Positions 16,430-24,511 of a stretch of DNA of 64,000 nucleotides are shown in pieces. The position numbers and the translations under genes were made by a program. The stretch's first letter is position 1. Every line of letters begins with the position of its first letter. The notes beneath the pieces are model-generated. The model was given only the letters and a program-made list of their open reading frames with translations, made no database searches and was not told the origin of the DNA. The stretch is from Chitinimonas_A lacunae (lineage in GTDB: Bacteria > Pseudomonadota > Gammaproteobacteria > Burkholderiales > Chitinimonadaceae), in NCBI RefSeq assembly GCF_042650885.1, contig NZ_JBHSBU010000001.1, positions 3,224,001 through 3,288,000 of the forward strand, read 5' to 3'.

Positions 16430-16440
16430 GGCCCCCTTGG
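16418..16440. promoter_or_regulatory. Perfect inverted repeat centred on the resB start codon
   Basis: CCAAGGGGGC (16418-16427) and GCCCCCTTGG (16431-16440) are perfectly complementary with a three-base loop. The resB start codon (16427-16429 on the minus strand) is at the centre, and the AAGGGGG on the upstream arm is the only Shine-Dalgarno-like sequence. If formed in mRNA, the hairpin would hide the start site. A terminator for the cytochrome c4 transcript is an alternative reading, but there is no T-run. Confidence 0.6.
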
Positions 16441-16494
16441 GTCGTAATGCGGGCGGCGAAGTTCCCGACGGCGGGCGTCGGGCGTCGGAACGGT

Positions 16495-17115
16495 TTAACG
16501 CAGGCCGGCGATATATTCGGCCACGGCCTTCATTTCGTCGTCGCTGAGCTTCTGGGCGATCTGCTGCATCGGCAGATTGGCGCGCTCCTTGCCGAGCTTG
16601 AAGGCGTTGAGCTGGGCGACGGTATAGGCGGCGTGCTGGCCACCCAGACGCGGGTACTGGGCCGGAATACCGCTGCCCGACGGACCATGGCAGGCCATAC
16701 AGGCCGGAATGCCGCGTGCCTGGACACCACCACGGTACAGCTTCTTGCCGGTCTCCATCAGCGCCTTGTTGGTGCCGGCGCGTTCCTTGGGCTTTTGCTC
16801 GGCGAAATAGGCGGAGAGGTTGCGGATGTCTTCGTCACTCAGCGTGGCAGCCTGCGGCTGCATGATGGCGCTCTTGCGGGTGCCTTTCTTGAAGGCCACC
16901 AGCTGTGCTTCCAGGTATTCAGGATGCTGGCCCGCGAGGCTGGGGTTGGCCGAGGCGGCGCTATTGCCGTCCACACCGTGACACGCGGCACAGATTTGTT
17001 CCACCTTGGCTTTGGCTTTGGCCGGATCGCCCTTGGGCTTGGCGGCCGGGGCTTCCGCCGCGAACGCGAAAGAGACGGCAAAGCCTGCCAGAACCGCCAG
17101 CGCACTACGTTTCAT
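16495..17115 (-). CDS. Cytochrome c4 (dihaem, periplasmic)
   Basis: 206 residues with a signal peptide (MKRSALAVLAGFAVSFAFAA) and two haem-binding sites, C42-A-A-C-H46 and C139-M-A-C-H143, each in its own cytochrome c domain with methionine ligands downstream. This is the classical cytochrome c4 size and layout; it carries electrons to terminal oxidases such as cbb3. GAAGGAGC precedes the ATG. It lies directly upstream of resB-ccsB on the same strand and is divergent from engB, a gene order shared with other Neisseriales. Confidence 0.92.
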   Translation of the reverse strand: MKRSALAVLAGFAVSFAFAAEAPAAKPKGDPAKAKAKVEQICAACHGVDGNSAASANPSLAGQHPEYLEAQLVAFKKGTRKSAIMQPQAATLSDEDIRNLSAYFAEQKPKERAGTNKALMETGKKLYRGGVQARGIPACMACHGPSGSGIPAQYPRLGGQHAAYTVAQLNAFKLGKERANLPMQQIAQKLSDDEMKAVAEYIAGLR

Positions 17116-17275
17116 AGAAGTTTGCTCCTTCGAACATGACGATGTATCGGCCGGCCACCGGCCGGGACGCCATGGTGTCGATACGCGGGATCGGAGCGCA
17201 TCGGTCCAAGGTCTTGATTCAAACCTGTTATTCTATCGCAACTGAAAATCGCCGCGAAAGCGCTCTACCATTTAT

Positions 17276-17911
17276 ATGTCGCTGTTCAGCCAAATCGAGT
17301 TCTTCACCACCGCCAACGATCTGAAAAGCCTGCCCCGCGACGGGTGGGAAGTCGCTTTCGCCGGGCGGTCCAACGCCGGCAAGTCCAGCGCCATCAATAC
17401 CTTGGCCAACCGCACCCGGCTTGCCTATGTGTCGAAGACGCCGGGTCGCACGCAGCATATCAACTATTTCAACCTTGGCAACGACCGTTTTCTGGTCGAT
17501 CTGCCGGGTTACGGCTACGCCCAGGTGCCCGAGGATGTGCGCGCCCACTGGGAAAAACTGCTGGCACGCTATCTACAGACCCGCGACAGCCTGATCGGTC
17601 TGGTACTGATCATGGATTCGCGTCATCCGCTCAAACCGCTCGATGTACAGATGCTCGACTGGTTTGCCCCGACCGGCCGGCCAGTCCATGTGCTGCTGAC
17701 CAAATCGGACAAGCTGACCAAGCAGGAAGCCAGCAAGACCCTGGCCGAAGTGCGCCGTGGGCTGGAGCCCTGGCCGCATTGCACGGTGCAGCTGTTCTCC
17801 AGCCTGAAAAAGCAAGGCGTGGCCGATGTCGAGACCACGCTGCGAGGCTGGTTCGAAGCGGCCGAGCAGGCAGCCGGAACTTACCCGCCCGCCGATGACC
17901 TAACCTCCTAG
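17276..17911 (+). CDS. engB: EngB/YihA, ribosome biogenesis GTPase
   Basis: 211 residues. G-protein motifs: G1 GRSNAGKSS (residues 30-38), G2/switch KTPGRTQHINYF, G3 DLPGYGYA, G4 TKSD. This is the YihA/YsxC family, an essential GTPase in 50S subunit assembly. It is divergent from cytochrome c4 and followed by a terminator. The C-terminus is a little extended (AEQAAGTYPPADDLTS). Confidence 0.95.
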   Translation: MSLFSQIEFFTTANDLKSLPRDGWEVAFAGRSNAGKSSAINTLANRTRLAYVSKTPGRTQHINYFNLGNDRFLVDLPGYGYAQVPEDVRAHWEKLLARYLQTRDSLIGLVLIMDSRHPLKPLDVQMLDWFAPTGRPVHVLLTKSDKLTKQEASKTLAEVRRGLEPWPHCTVQLFSSLKKQGVADVETTLRGWFEAAEQAAGTYPPADDLTS

Positions 17912-17977
17912 GTGTTACGCACGCCTCCCGCTTTTACTTCCCTGAGCGGGCGCCTAGCCTCCAGGCTAGGCCTTTCG

Positions 17978-18011
17978 GCCCCGGTCTTATCCCCTTAGAC
18001 CGGGGCTTTTT
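17978..18011 (+). terminator. Intrinsic terminator downstream of engB
   Basis: GCCCCGGTCT (17978-17987) pairs perfectly with AGACCGGGGC (17997-18006), followed by TTTTT. Just before it CCTAGCCT and AGGCTAGG (17953-17970) form a second, tight hairpin with a two-base loop. Confidence 0.9.
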
Positions 18012-18084
18012 GTGGGCGGCCGCTTGGCAAACCCGACCATTCTCTGCATGCTGACGACTCGGTTTGCTACCAGGAATGCTTCCG

Positions 18085-18708
18085 ATGTCGCTCCAGCTCT
18101 GGCTCACTTATATCATTGCGGTCTTCTTCATCTCGGGCACTCCCGGCCCCAATATGCTGTTGGCCATGACCCATGGCATCCACTACGGCTTCTCCCGCAG
18201 CACAGTCAGTATGGTGGGGCTGTTGGCGGGACTGGGCGTGATCCTGTCGATCTCGCTGGGCGGCCTCGGGGCTGTGCTGCTGGCCTCCGAACACGCTTTC
18301 ACGCTGCTCAAATACCTGGGCGCCGCTTATCTGATCTATCTGGGCATCAAGACCTGGCGCAGTCAGGATGGCGGCCTCAGCGCCGAAGGGGCCGCGCCGC
18401 CGGCTCCGCGCAACTGGCAGCTATTCCGGACCGGGCTTTTGATCAGCCTGTCCAACCCCAAAGCCATCCTGTTCGGTGTGGCCTTCTTCCCGCAATTCAT
18501 CGACGCCAGCCGGCCGCTGGCGCCGCAGATCGTTCTGCTGCTGCTGTCCTTCCTGCTGGTCGAAACCGGCTGGATGTGCATCTACGCCCGAAGCGGCGCC
18601 CAACTGGCCGGCTGGCTGCGCCAGGGTCGGCGGATGTGCTGGTTCAACCGCGCCGCCGGCAGTGCCTTTGTCGGAGTGGGCGTGCTGCTGGGTACCTTCC
18701 GACGCTAA
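18085..18708 (+). CDS. LysE/RhtB-family amino-acid exporter
   Basis: 207 residues with about six membrane segments. The N-terminus LTYIIAVFFISGTPGPNMLLAMTHG is the LysE/RhtB signature (with TPGPNM), and LISLSNPKAILFGVAFFPQFI is the conserved middle motif. It likely exports an amino acid or derivative such as homoserine lactone or threonine; the substrate is unknown. The ATG at 18085 is chosen because AGGA is nine bases upstream and the family N-terminus starts there; a TTG 21 bases earlier is possible. Single gene with its own terminator. Confidence 0.9.
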   Translation: MSLQLWLTYIIAVFFISGTPGPNMLLAMTHGIHYGFSRSTVSMVGLLAGLGVILSISLGGLGAVLLASEHAFTLLKYLGAAYLIYLGIKTWRSQDGGLSAEGAAPPAPRNWQLFRTGLLISLSNPKAILFGVAFFPQFIDASRPLAPQIVLLLLSFLLVETGWMCIYARSGAQLAGWLRQGRRMCWFNRAAGSAFVGVGVLLGTFRR

Positions 18709-18747
18709 ACCGCTGGCCAGCGGGACCGCCCCTGGTCTTCTAACCAT

Positions 18748-18785
18748 AAACGGCCTCTCCAGAGATCAGAGAGGCCGTTTTTCTT
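18748..18785 (+). terminator. Intrinsic terminator after the LysE gene
   Basis: AAACGGCCTCTC (18748-18759) pairs perfectly with GAGAGGCCGTTT (18769-18780), followed by TTCTT after the T-rich stem end. It is between convergent genes and could also slow transcripts from the dioxygenase gene. Confidence 0.9.
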
Positions 18786-18845
18786 CAGGCAGACAGGGGA
18801 AGTCAGGCTTGGCCCGGCCGAAGTCGGACCATCCCGTCCCTCCGT

Positions 18846-19409
18846 TTACCGGCTGCGGTGGCCGATCTCATCGCGATACATCACATCGGTCCGCAGCACA
18901 TATTTGAGTCCTTCGCGTACCTGGCTGCCTTGATGGCTCATCCGATGCGGAAACACCAGTGCCATGCCGATACGCGGTGTCACCACTTCCCAATTGAATT
19001 CGGTCGTACCGCCCTCGAAATCCTCGTTGAGGTAGATCATGAAAGTCAGCGCACTTTCCTCGGTGGTCGAGCGGATATAAGTGCCGTCTTTATGCCGCTT
19101 GAAGAATTCACCGGGCCCATAGCGGTAAAAGCGCAGTCTCTCGTTGAAGCCGCAGAGCTGCCAGCCCTGAATATCCTGCGGCAGATAAGGCCGGGCGCGC
19201 TGATAGAGCTGGTCGGCCAATTGGGCATCGTCGTACAGGATTCGATGGTTGTTACGCACTTCGGGCAGCATCCTGGCGCCCTGCTCGGTATTGATCAGCG
19301 CCGCCTCGTAACCGATTTTCTCACTGTGTTCGATATAGGCGTGGCACTCCTCTGGCGAGAGGAAACCCTCGATGGTGAAGATACCGGCACCGATCGAATT
19401 GACTTGCAT
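18846..19409 (-). CDS. 2-oxoglutarate/Fe(II)-dependent dioxygenase, prolyl 4-hydroxylase type
   Basis: 187 residues. The iron triad and co-substrate residue are readable: H106-K-D108, then H159 and K169 (His plus ten), inside a jelly-roll with EESALTFMIYLNEDFEGGTTEF and PRIGMALVFPH. This matches P4Hc-type oxygenases that hydroxylate proline or other protein residues. A short N-terminal part (FTIEGFLSPEECHAYIEHSE) is also typical. Substrate unknown. It stands alone between a LysE exporter and arfB. Confidence 0.85.
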   Translation of the reverse strand: MQVNSIGAGIFTIEGFLSPEECHAYIEHSEKIGYEAALINTEQGARMLPEVRNNHRILYDDAQLADQLYQRARPYLPQDIQGWQLCGFNERLRFYRYGPGEFFKRHKDGTYIRSTTEESALTFMIYLNEDFEGGTTEFNWEVVTPRIGMALVFPHRMSHQGSQVREGLKYVLRTDVMYRDEIGHRSR

Positions 19410-19546
19410 GATTTATGTAAGCCCTTGAATAAAAAATATTTTGGCTCGTCAGTCTCCGTGTCCACCATCGTCGGCCCGGAGAAAGAAGCGCGTGCCGCGT
19501 CAGTATCGCCAGGACCGAGCCGCGCTGCCGATCTGCCGGCTTGGCC

Positions 19547-19942
19547 TTACTCCTGCACTTTACTGCGCAACTGCTTGATTTCTCCGCGCCGGTTCTTGCC
19601 GGCCAGCCGACGCTGTTTGGCACCGTAGCTGGGCCGGGTCGGTTTGCGCGGCTTGTCGACGGCGCAGGCCGTATCGATCAGTTCCTGCAAGCGTTCGAGG
19701 GCATCCTGCTTATTGAGTTCGACGCTACGGTGGCGCTGGGCCTTGATCACCACCGTGCCATCACGGGCGATACGTTGGTCGGGCCAGTCGAGCAGGGCCG
19801 TCTTGCAGGCATCGGGCAGGGACGAGGCGCGGATGTCGAAGCGCAGATGGACGGCATTCGACACCTTGTTGACGTTCTGCCCGCCCGCGCCCTGGGCGCG
19901 GATCAGGCTGAACTCGACTTCACGTTCGTCGAGCTTGGGCAT
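19547..19942 (-). CDS. arfB: ArfB/YaeJ ribosome-rescue peptidyl-tRNA hydrolase
   Basis: 131 residues. The catalytic loop reads RAQGAGGQNVNKVSNAVHLRF with GGQ at residues 20-22, and a basic C-terminal tail (KPRKPTRPSYGAKQRRLAGKNRRG) enters the empty mRNA channel of stalled ribosomes. ArfB frees the nascent chain on ribosomes that lack a stop codon. Its ATG shares one base with the stop of the upstream helicase gene, so rescue factor and RNA helicase are translationally coupled. Confidence 0.93.
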   Translation of the reverse strand: MPKLDEREVEFSLIRAQGAGGQNVNKVSNAVHLRFDIRASSLPDACKTALLDWPDQRIARDGTVVIKAQRHRSVELNKQDALERLQELIDTACAVDKPRKPTRPSYGAKQRRLAGKNRRGEIKQLRSKVQE

Positions 19943-21969
19943 CAGCGCGAGCGGCCCGAGGATTTGCCCTGACGCCGCTGCTCGCCGCCCGTTCCGCGCT
20001 CGGTGCGACCTTCGCCGCGCCGCTTGCCGGCGTGCTTGGAGCTGCTGCGACTGCGCCGGGCCTGGTTGTTCTGTGCCTGGAGCATCCGGTCGATCGCTTC
20101 GGAAGTCGTCTTCATCAGGCTCTGCGCGATTTCCTCATCGGGGAAGGTATCGGGCATGCGGTAGCCCAGCCAGGCGTAGGCCGAGTAGAGCTTGCAACTG
20201 TCTTCGAGATATTGCAGCTCGTTGCGGCCGCCCAGGCCTTCCATCCGCAGCAGCGGTGCCTTCTTTTTGGCGGCGCGGGCGCGGGCCCAGTCTTGCAGGG
20301 CGCGTTCAAGCATCGGGATCTTGGTGGAAACCGGACACAGGCTCAGGGTAAAGCGATCGGGCAGCGACAAGGGCAGGGTATCGAGCCAGCGGGCTTTTTC
20401 CATTTGCTCGGCCAGATTGGCCGGCAGGAAAAACTCGTCGTGGACATTGATATGTTTGGTGAACAGCTCAAGCAGCGCCTGGAGCCGGTTTTCGCCGGTC
20501 GCGGCCGCGATCTGGTTGAGATAGTCGAGGTTGGGCGCCACGAAAAAGCCGGTCGAGGGCAAGGGCTCGGTTTTCTGCCGCAGCAGCGAGCTGATGATCT
20601 TGTGGGTATGGGCATCGAGCCCCGCCACATAGCCGGTGGCGTGTTCGCCGTAGCGGCCGGCGCGACCGGCGATCTGCTTGGCGAGCGGGGTGGCGATAAT
20701 GCCTTCGGCGTAGCCGTCGAACTTGCTGGCGGTGGTAAAGATCACCCGGCGCGCCGGGGTATTGAGGCCCATGCCGATGGCGTCGGTGGCGACCACGATC
20801 TTGGTTTCGCCCTCGATAAACCGTTCGGCCTGGGCTTGGCGCACTTCAGGCGACAGATTGCCGTAGATCGCCGACACCGGAAAACCCTCGGCCAGCACCT
20901 GATCGCGCCAATTGAGCACATCGCGGCGCGAGAAGGCGATCAGCACATCGCCCGGGCGCAGATTCTTCAGCGAGCCGAGCGGCTGCTTTTCCATTTCCAG
21001 CGGCGATTTGCGTTCGAGCTGACGCACTTCCAGCGTGCCGCCGACCCGCTTGACCAGCGACTCCACCGCTTCGCGTGCTTCGAGCGCACCGAGCAGATAG
21101 ACCGTCTCGGCCGGCACGCCGCAGACCGCAGCGGTCCAGGCGGCACCACGGTCGGGGTCGTCGAGCAGCTGGATTTCATCGATCACTGCCACTTCGACCA
21201 CCCGGTTCGGGTTGAGCATCTCGACCGTGCTGGCCACATGGGTGGCTTCGGGATGGATCTTGCGCTGCTCGCCCGTCACCAGACTGACGGCGATGCCGGC
21301 GTTCTGCAGCCGGTTGTAGTTCTCCAGCGCCAGCAGCCGCAGCGGCGCCAGATAGGTGCCAGTCTTGGCCTGGGCCAGATGTTCCATGGCGGCGTGGGTC
21401 TTGCCCGAGTTGGTCGGGCCGAGAATCGCGATGAAATGGCGCTTCATCGATTGCGCCAGGCTGAACGATTCGGGGTAGAGCGACAGATTGACCGCCTTGC
21501 GGGTCTTTTCGGCCTGGCGCGTTTCGGCGTGGCGGCCGCGGGCGGCTTCGATCCGGTCGAGCGCCACATTGCAGCGTTCGCGTGCCAGCTCGTATTTGGC
21601 TTGCAGCGCATGGAGTGCGCTGGTCGGATCGAGTTCGTAGTGGCGGGCGATCTCAAACACTTTGTTGACGCATTCGAGCAGCTTGGCTTCGAGCTGTTCG
21701 CGCGCGGCGTCGTTCCAGCGTTCTTTGAGCAGCGCCAGCCGGGCGGCGTCGTCCATCCGGCGCCATTTGCTGACCTTGCCGAGAAAGCCGGCATCGGGCA
21801 CCAGGTGGTAGGGCACCACCCGCTTATTGACCAGCAGTTCGCCCTGCACCGAGACGGCATAGCTGCCTTCGGTCGTCACCAGGGTGGCGTGCTGGGCCTG
21901 GAGGTAATCATTGATTGCCACGGCTTCGTTGGAGGGAGCATCGGGCAAAGTCACGGAAGTATCAGTCAT
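19942..21969 (-). CDS. SUV3-like superfamily 2 RNA helicase
   Basis: 675 residues. Walker A is GPTNSGKT (184-191), the DExH-like box is D264-E-I-Q267, motif VI is QIAGRAGRYG, and a SUV3-type C-terminal region follows (FFVAPNLDYLNQIAAATG). The GPTNSGKT/DEIQ pair is diagnostic for the SUV3 family, best known as the mitochondrial degradosome helicase; bacterial homologues occur in some proteobacteria but are little studied. An N-terminal region of about 170 residues and a highly basic tail (RRSRSSSKHAGKRRGEGR) suggest RNA or ribosome binding. It forms an operon with arfB. Confidence 0.88.
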   Translation of the reverse strand: MTDTSVTLPDAPSNEAVAINDYLQAQHATLVTTEGSYAVSVQGELLVNKRVVPYHLVPDAGFLGKVSKWRRMDDAARLALLKERWNDAAREQLEAKLLECVNKVFEIARHYELDPTSALHALQAKYELARERCNVALDRIEAARGRHAETRQAEKTRKAVNLSLYPESFSLAQSMKRHFIAILGPTNSGKTHAAMEHLAQAKTGTYLAPLRLLALENYNRLQNAGIAVSLVTGEQRKIHPEATHVASTVEMLNPNRVVEVAVIDEIQLLDDPDRGAAWTAAVCGVPAETVYLLGALEAREAVESLVKRVGGTLEVRQLERKSPLEMEKQPLGSLKNLRPGDVLIAFSRRDVLNWRDQVLAEGFPVSAIYGNLSPEVRQAQAERFIEGETKIVVATDAIGMGLNTPARRVIFTTASKFDGYAEGIIATPLAKQIAGRAGRYGEHATGYVAGLDAHTHKIISSLLRQKTEPLPSTGFFVAPNLDYLNQIAAATGENRLQALLELFTKHINVHDEFFLPANLAEQMEKARWLDTLPLSLPDRFTLSLCPVSTKIPMLERALQDWARARAAKKKAPLLRMEGLGGRNELQYLEDSCKLYSAYAWLGYRMPDTFPDEEIAQSLMKTTSEAIDRMLQAQNNQARRSRSSSKHAGKRRGEGRTERGTGGEQRRQGKSSGRSR

Positions 21970-22780
21970 TATTGGGTCTTGCTTGGTGAACCGGCTGCGT
22001 TACGCAAGGTTGGCAGGTTCCAGTCGGGTACGCTGCCGGTCATTAAATGGAAAACGCTGCAAAATTCTCGCTTAGTTTTTTAAAAAATTAATATTTTCCA
22101 AAACAGGTCTAGCACCACATTTTCCTGATTTTTTATTAAAAAGAATATTTCATGAGTGACCGGTAAACGATGAGCGGGACACTCTATAGGCATAGCAAGC
22201 GCTGTGCGCCATGCCGACAAAGACGATGGCCGACGGGTAAGGGGTCGGTCGGCCATGCTGCGAACGGGGCATGATGGATAAGGCACCACGCAGTAGGGTG
22301 GGACTGTAGCAGGTTCGGCGACCACGGTTATCGTGGTCCAGGAGCGGCATGATATTACGTGAGCAGACTTGGGGGTATCACAGAAGCAAGCGCACAGTGT
22401 GACGGACAAAGTGCCTTTCCGCTGCTTTTTCAACCCTAAGCCTTGGGAAGATATTTGCAAAAACTATCTTATTTAGGCAGAAAATTCTGAAAAAGCTATG
22501 GATATTGAACGGACCTGGGCCATTGCTGCTATCGCGCCGGCATGATAGCAAAATTCCTTTGTCATGGTGATGGCTTGTGTCATCGCGCAAGCATTTGGTT
22601 TGTTTGGAAATTTGCTGACTCGATCTGCGGGGCAGGGTGGATGGGCGGGGCTATCGCGGAACCGTGCGGGTAAGGCGCAGTCAATCGGCAAGCGCTTGCC
22701 ACCGTCTTGGTTGGGGCGGCCGATGAAAATAAGCCCTTTCTACCCTTTGATCCCCGCATTCACTTAAACAAGAAAAGATC
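21970..22780. other. Long AT-rich intergenic region with hairpins
   Basis: About 810 bases between divergent genes. Visible structures: ATGGCCGAC (22226-22234) with GTCGGCCAT (22248-22256), and GACCACG (22320-22326) with CGTGGTC (22332-22338). No ORF has the codon character of neighbouring genes. The two hairpins lie within 115 bases of each other and could belong to a small RNA or to a decayed mobile element; there is no further evidence for either. Confidence 0.5.
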
Positions 22781-23293
22781 ATGTCCATTCCCCATCTGTC
22801 TTCATTAATTGCCGCAACGCTATTGAGCATTTCAGCGCTGGCAGCACCCAAGCCCGAGATGATTCCGAAAGCGCAGGAACCGTTCTGGAATCTGCTCAAT
22901 CGGTTGCGCGTGCAGGCCGATCGGATCAGCCGCACTGGCCCGACCGAACAGGATCTGGCCCAGGCCAGCGCCAGCCGGGCCGAGCCAGACAGCATGGTCG
23001 GGCGGGGCGACCGGACCTGCGTGCGGGCTTCGGTCATGACCCGCAAGGGAATGCTCAATATCCGCGAGTGTTTTGCCGGAAAGATCCAGATGTACGATCT
23101 GGGACAATGGATCGAGTATGGCAACTATGCGATTCCCGGCATCAATGCGCCCGGGGAAGTCTTCAGCGTGATCAGCCAGCAGCCAGGCGTACTGATCTTG
23201 CAGACATCTAGAGACGAAGTGGCCAGCGTATTTTTTGACGAGAAGAGCCGGACCATCGGCGAAATCGTGTTGCTTGCCAATGCGGCCAGATGA
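22781..23293 (+). CDS. Secreted protein of unknown function
   Basis: 170 residues with a signal peptide (LSSLIAATLLSISALAAPK). The mature part has two Cys, in RGDRTCVRASVMTRKGMLNIRECFAGK, probably a disulfide, and ends in beta-rich segments (GVLILQTSRDEVASVFFDEK). The start at ATG 22781 follows AAGAAAAGATC. No domain recognised. It is a single gene with a terminator about 115 bases downstream. Confidence 0.65.
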   Translation: MSIPHLSSLIAATLLSISALAAPKPEMIPKAQEPFWNLLNRLRVQADRISRTGPTEQDLAQASASRAEPDSMVGRGDRTCVRASVMTRKGMLNIRECFAGKIQMYDLGQWIEYGNYAIPGINAPGEVFSVISQQPGVLILQTSRDEVASVFFDEKSRTIGEIVLLANAAR

Positions 23294-23406
23294 TCATTGA
23301 TGCTCGCCTGGAGGGCCGGATTCAGACCGGAAGTCTCTGAAAGACTGGCTCCAGCGTCTTGAGTGATCTTGTCTGCTCCAGACGATCCATCCTGTGCTGC
23401 ATAAAC

Positions 23407-23434
23407 AAGCCCCGTCAGCAAAACGGGGCTTTTT
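23407..23434 (+). terminator. Intrinsic terminator between convergent genes
   Basis: AGCCCCGT (23408-23415) and ACGGGGCT (23423-23430) enclose CAGCAAA, followed by TTTT. It ends the secreted-protein transcript and, on the other strand, has a weaker T-run (TTGTTT) for mcrC. Confidence 0.85.
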
Positions 23435-23453
23435 CATGGGGGGCGGGCAGCGC

Positions 23454-24509
23454 TCAGGCTGGGTTGCCCAGTCCCCATTGCATCATCTCCAGCAATTCCT
23501 GCTTGATTGCCTGCCATGGCTGGTCGAGATCGACGGTGGCCACGGCCACCGGATAGCCCTGGATAAGGTAGCGCTGACGCAGGGACTGATCGACGCGCGG
23601 ATAGATCAGCATGCCGGTCAGGCGGTCGCCATCCTGACGGGGCGCGTTATGCAGGTAGCTCATCAACTGGTACAGATTGTCGTGATGAATCTTGGGCGTA
23701 TCGAAATGGCGGCTCAGGGTCTGGCGGTAGAACTTGGCGTCGATGATGGCCAACTGCCCCCCGCGCCGCAGCGAGATATCGGTCTGCATCGCCGGCAACA
23801 GCGACAGATGCGGATCGCTGTCGCTTTCCGCTTTCCATAAAATTCCCTGCCTTTTTACCTGCCAATCAAGTAGTTCTATACGAAGAAAATGGAATAAAAA
23901 CCGCTCGAACAGTTTGGCCATCTGCCTGTCGTCGCGGCGGAAGTCGCGGAAGCGGTATTGGCCGGTTTCGCTATCGATCAGCCAGGCTCCATGCAGTGCC
24001 TCGCAGATATGCAGCAGAAAACGGTAGAAACGGTTGTGCGCGGCCAATTGCACCCGCTGGAAGCTCTGCCTGCTCAGCGCCATCGTGGCGATGCCGGGCA
24101 GATCGCGCTGGAGCCGTTCCACCTGCCGCCGCAGGTGCGGGTCGAGCGTGCCTTCCTGGCTCAGTCTGTTCAAGGTGGTCTTGATGATCTGATTGGGCAG
24201 GGTGTTGACCGTCAGCTCGTCAAAGCGGCATAGCGCCTGACCGTGCTGTGGCAGGAAACGCCGGGCCGAGGCCAGCAGATCGACCCGGCCGCGTACGCCG
24301 GCCAGCACGGCTTCGTGCGCTTGATAACCCTGGTCGAGTCCGCGCCGCGCCATATGGCGCACGCCTTCGCACAGGGCGAGTGCCAACAGATCGACCAGTT
24401 CGGTATAGGGCAGGCGCGATACATCGATCAGCTCGCCCGGCTCCAGGCAGTCCCAGGCATAGCAGAGCAGATAGTAGAGATTGCGGACCGGAATCGCCGG
24501 GGCATCCAC
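23454..24509 (-). CDS. mcrC: McrC, nuclease subunit of type IV restriction system
   Basis: 351 residues (E. coli McrC is 348). It starts with IPVRNLYYLLCYAWDCLE, a McrC hallmark, and has a PD-(D/E)XK nuclease core: TDISLRRGGQLAIIDAKFY with D257-A-K259. McrC is activated by the McrB GTPase and cuts DNA between two modified recognition half-sites. The GTG at 24509 is two bases after the mcrB stop with GGAG upstream; the open frame continues further upstream but that part is antisense-like and overlaps mcrB. An AT-rich stretch of codons at about 23838-23905 contrasts with the rest. Confidence 0.9.
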   Translation of the reverse strand: MDAPAIPVRNLYYLLCYAWDCLEPGELIDVSRLPYTELVDLLALALCEGVRHMARRGLDQGYQAHEAVLAGVRGRVDLLASARRFLPQHGQALCRFDELTVNTLPNQIIKTTLNRLSQEGTLDPHLRRQVERLQRDLPGIATMALSRQSFQRVQLAAHNRFYRFLLHICEALHGAWLIDSETGQYRFRDFRRDDRQMAKLFERFLFHFLRIELLDWQVKRQGILWKAESDSDPHLSLLPAMQTDISLRRGGQLAIIDAKFYRQTLSRHFDTPKIHHDNLYQLMSYLHNAPRQDGDRLTGMLIYPRVDQSLRQRYLIQGYPVAVATVDLDQPWQAIKQELLEMMQWGLGNPA

Positions 24510-24511
24510 GT

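Noticed and set aside
20032..22083. 683-residue open frame opposite the SUV3-like helicase
   Set aside because: Shadow frame; helicase motifs are on the minus strand.
22080..22460. Possible 126-residue protein in the gap after the helicase
   Set aside because: Low hydrophobic pattern, irregular codon use and no RBS; the region is AT-rich and contains hairpins instead.
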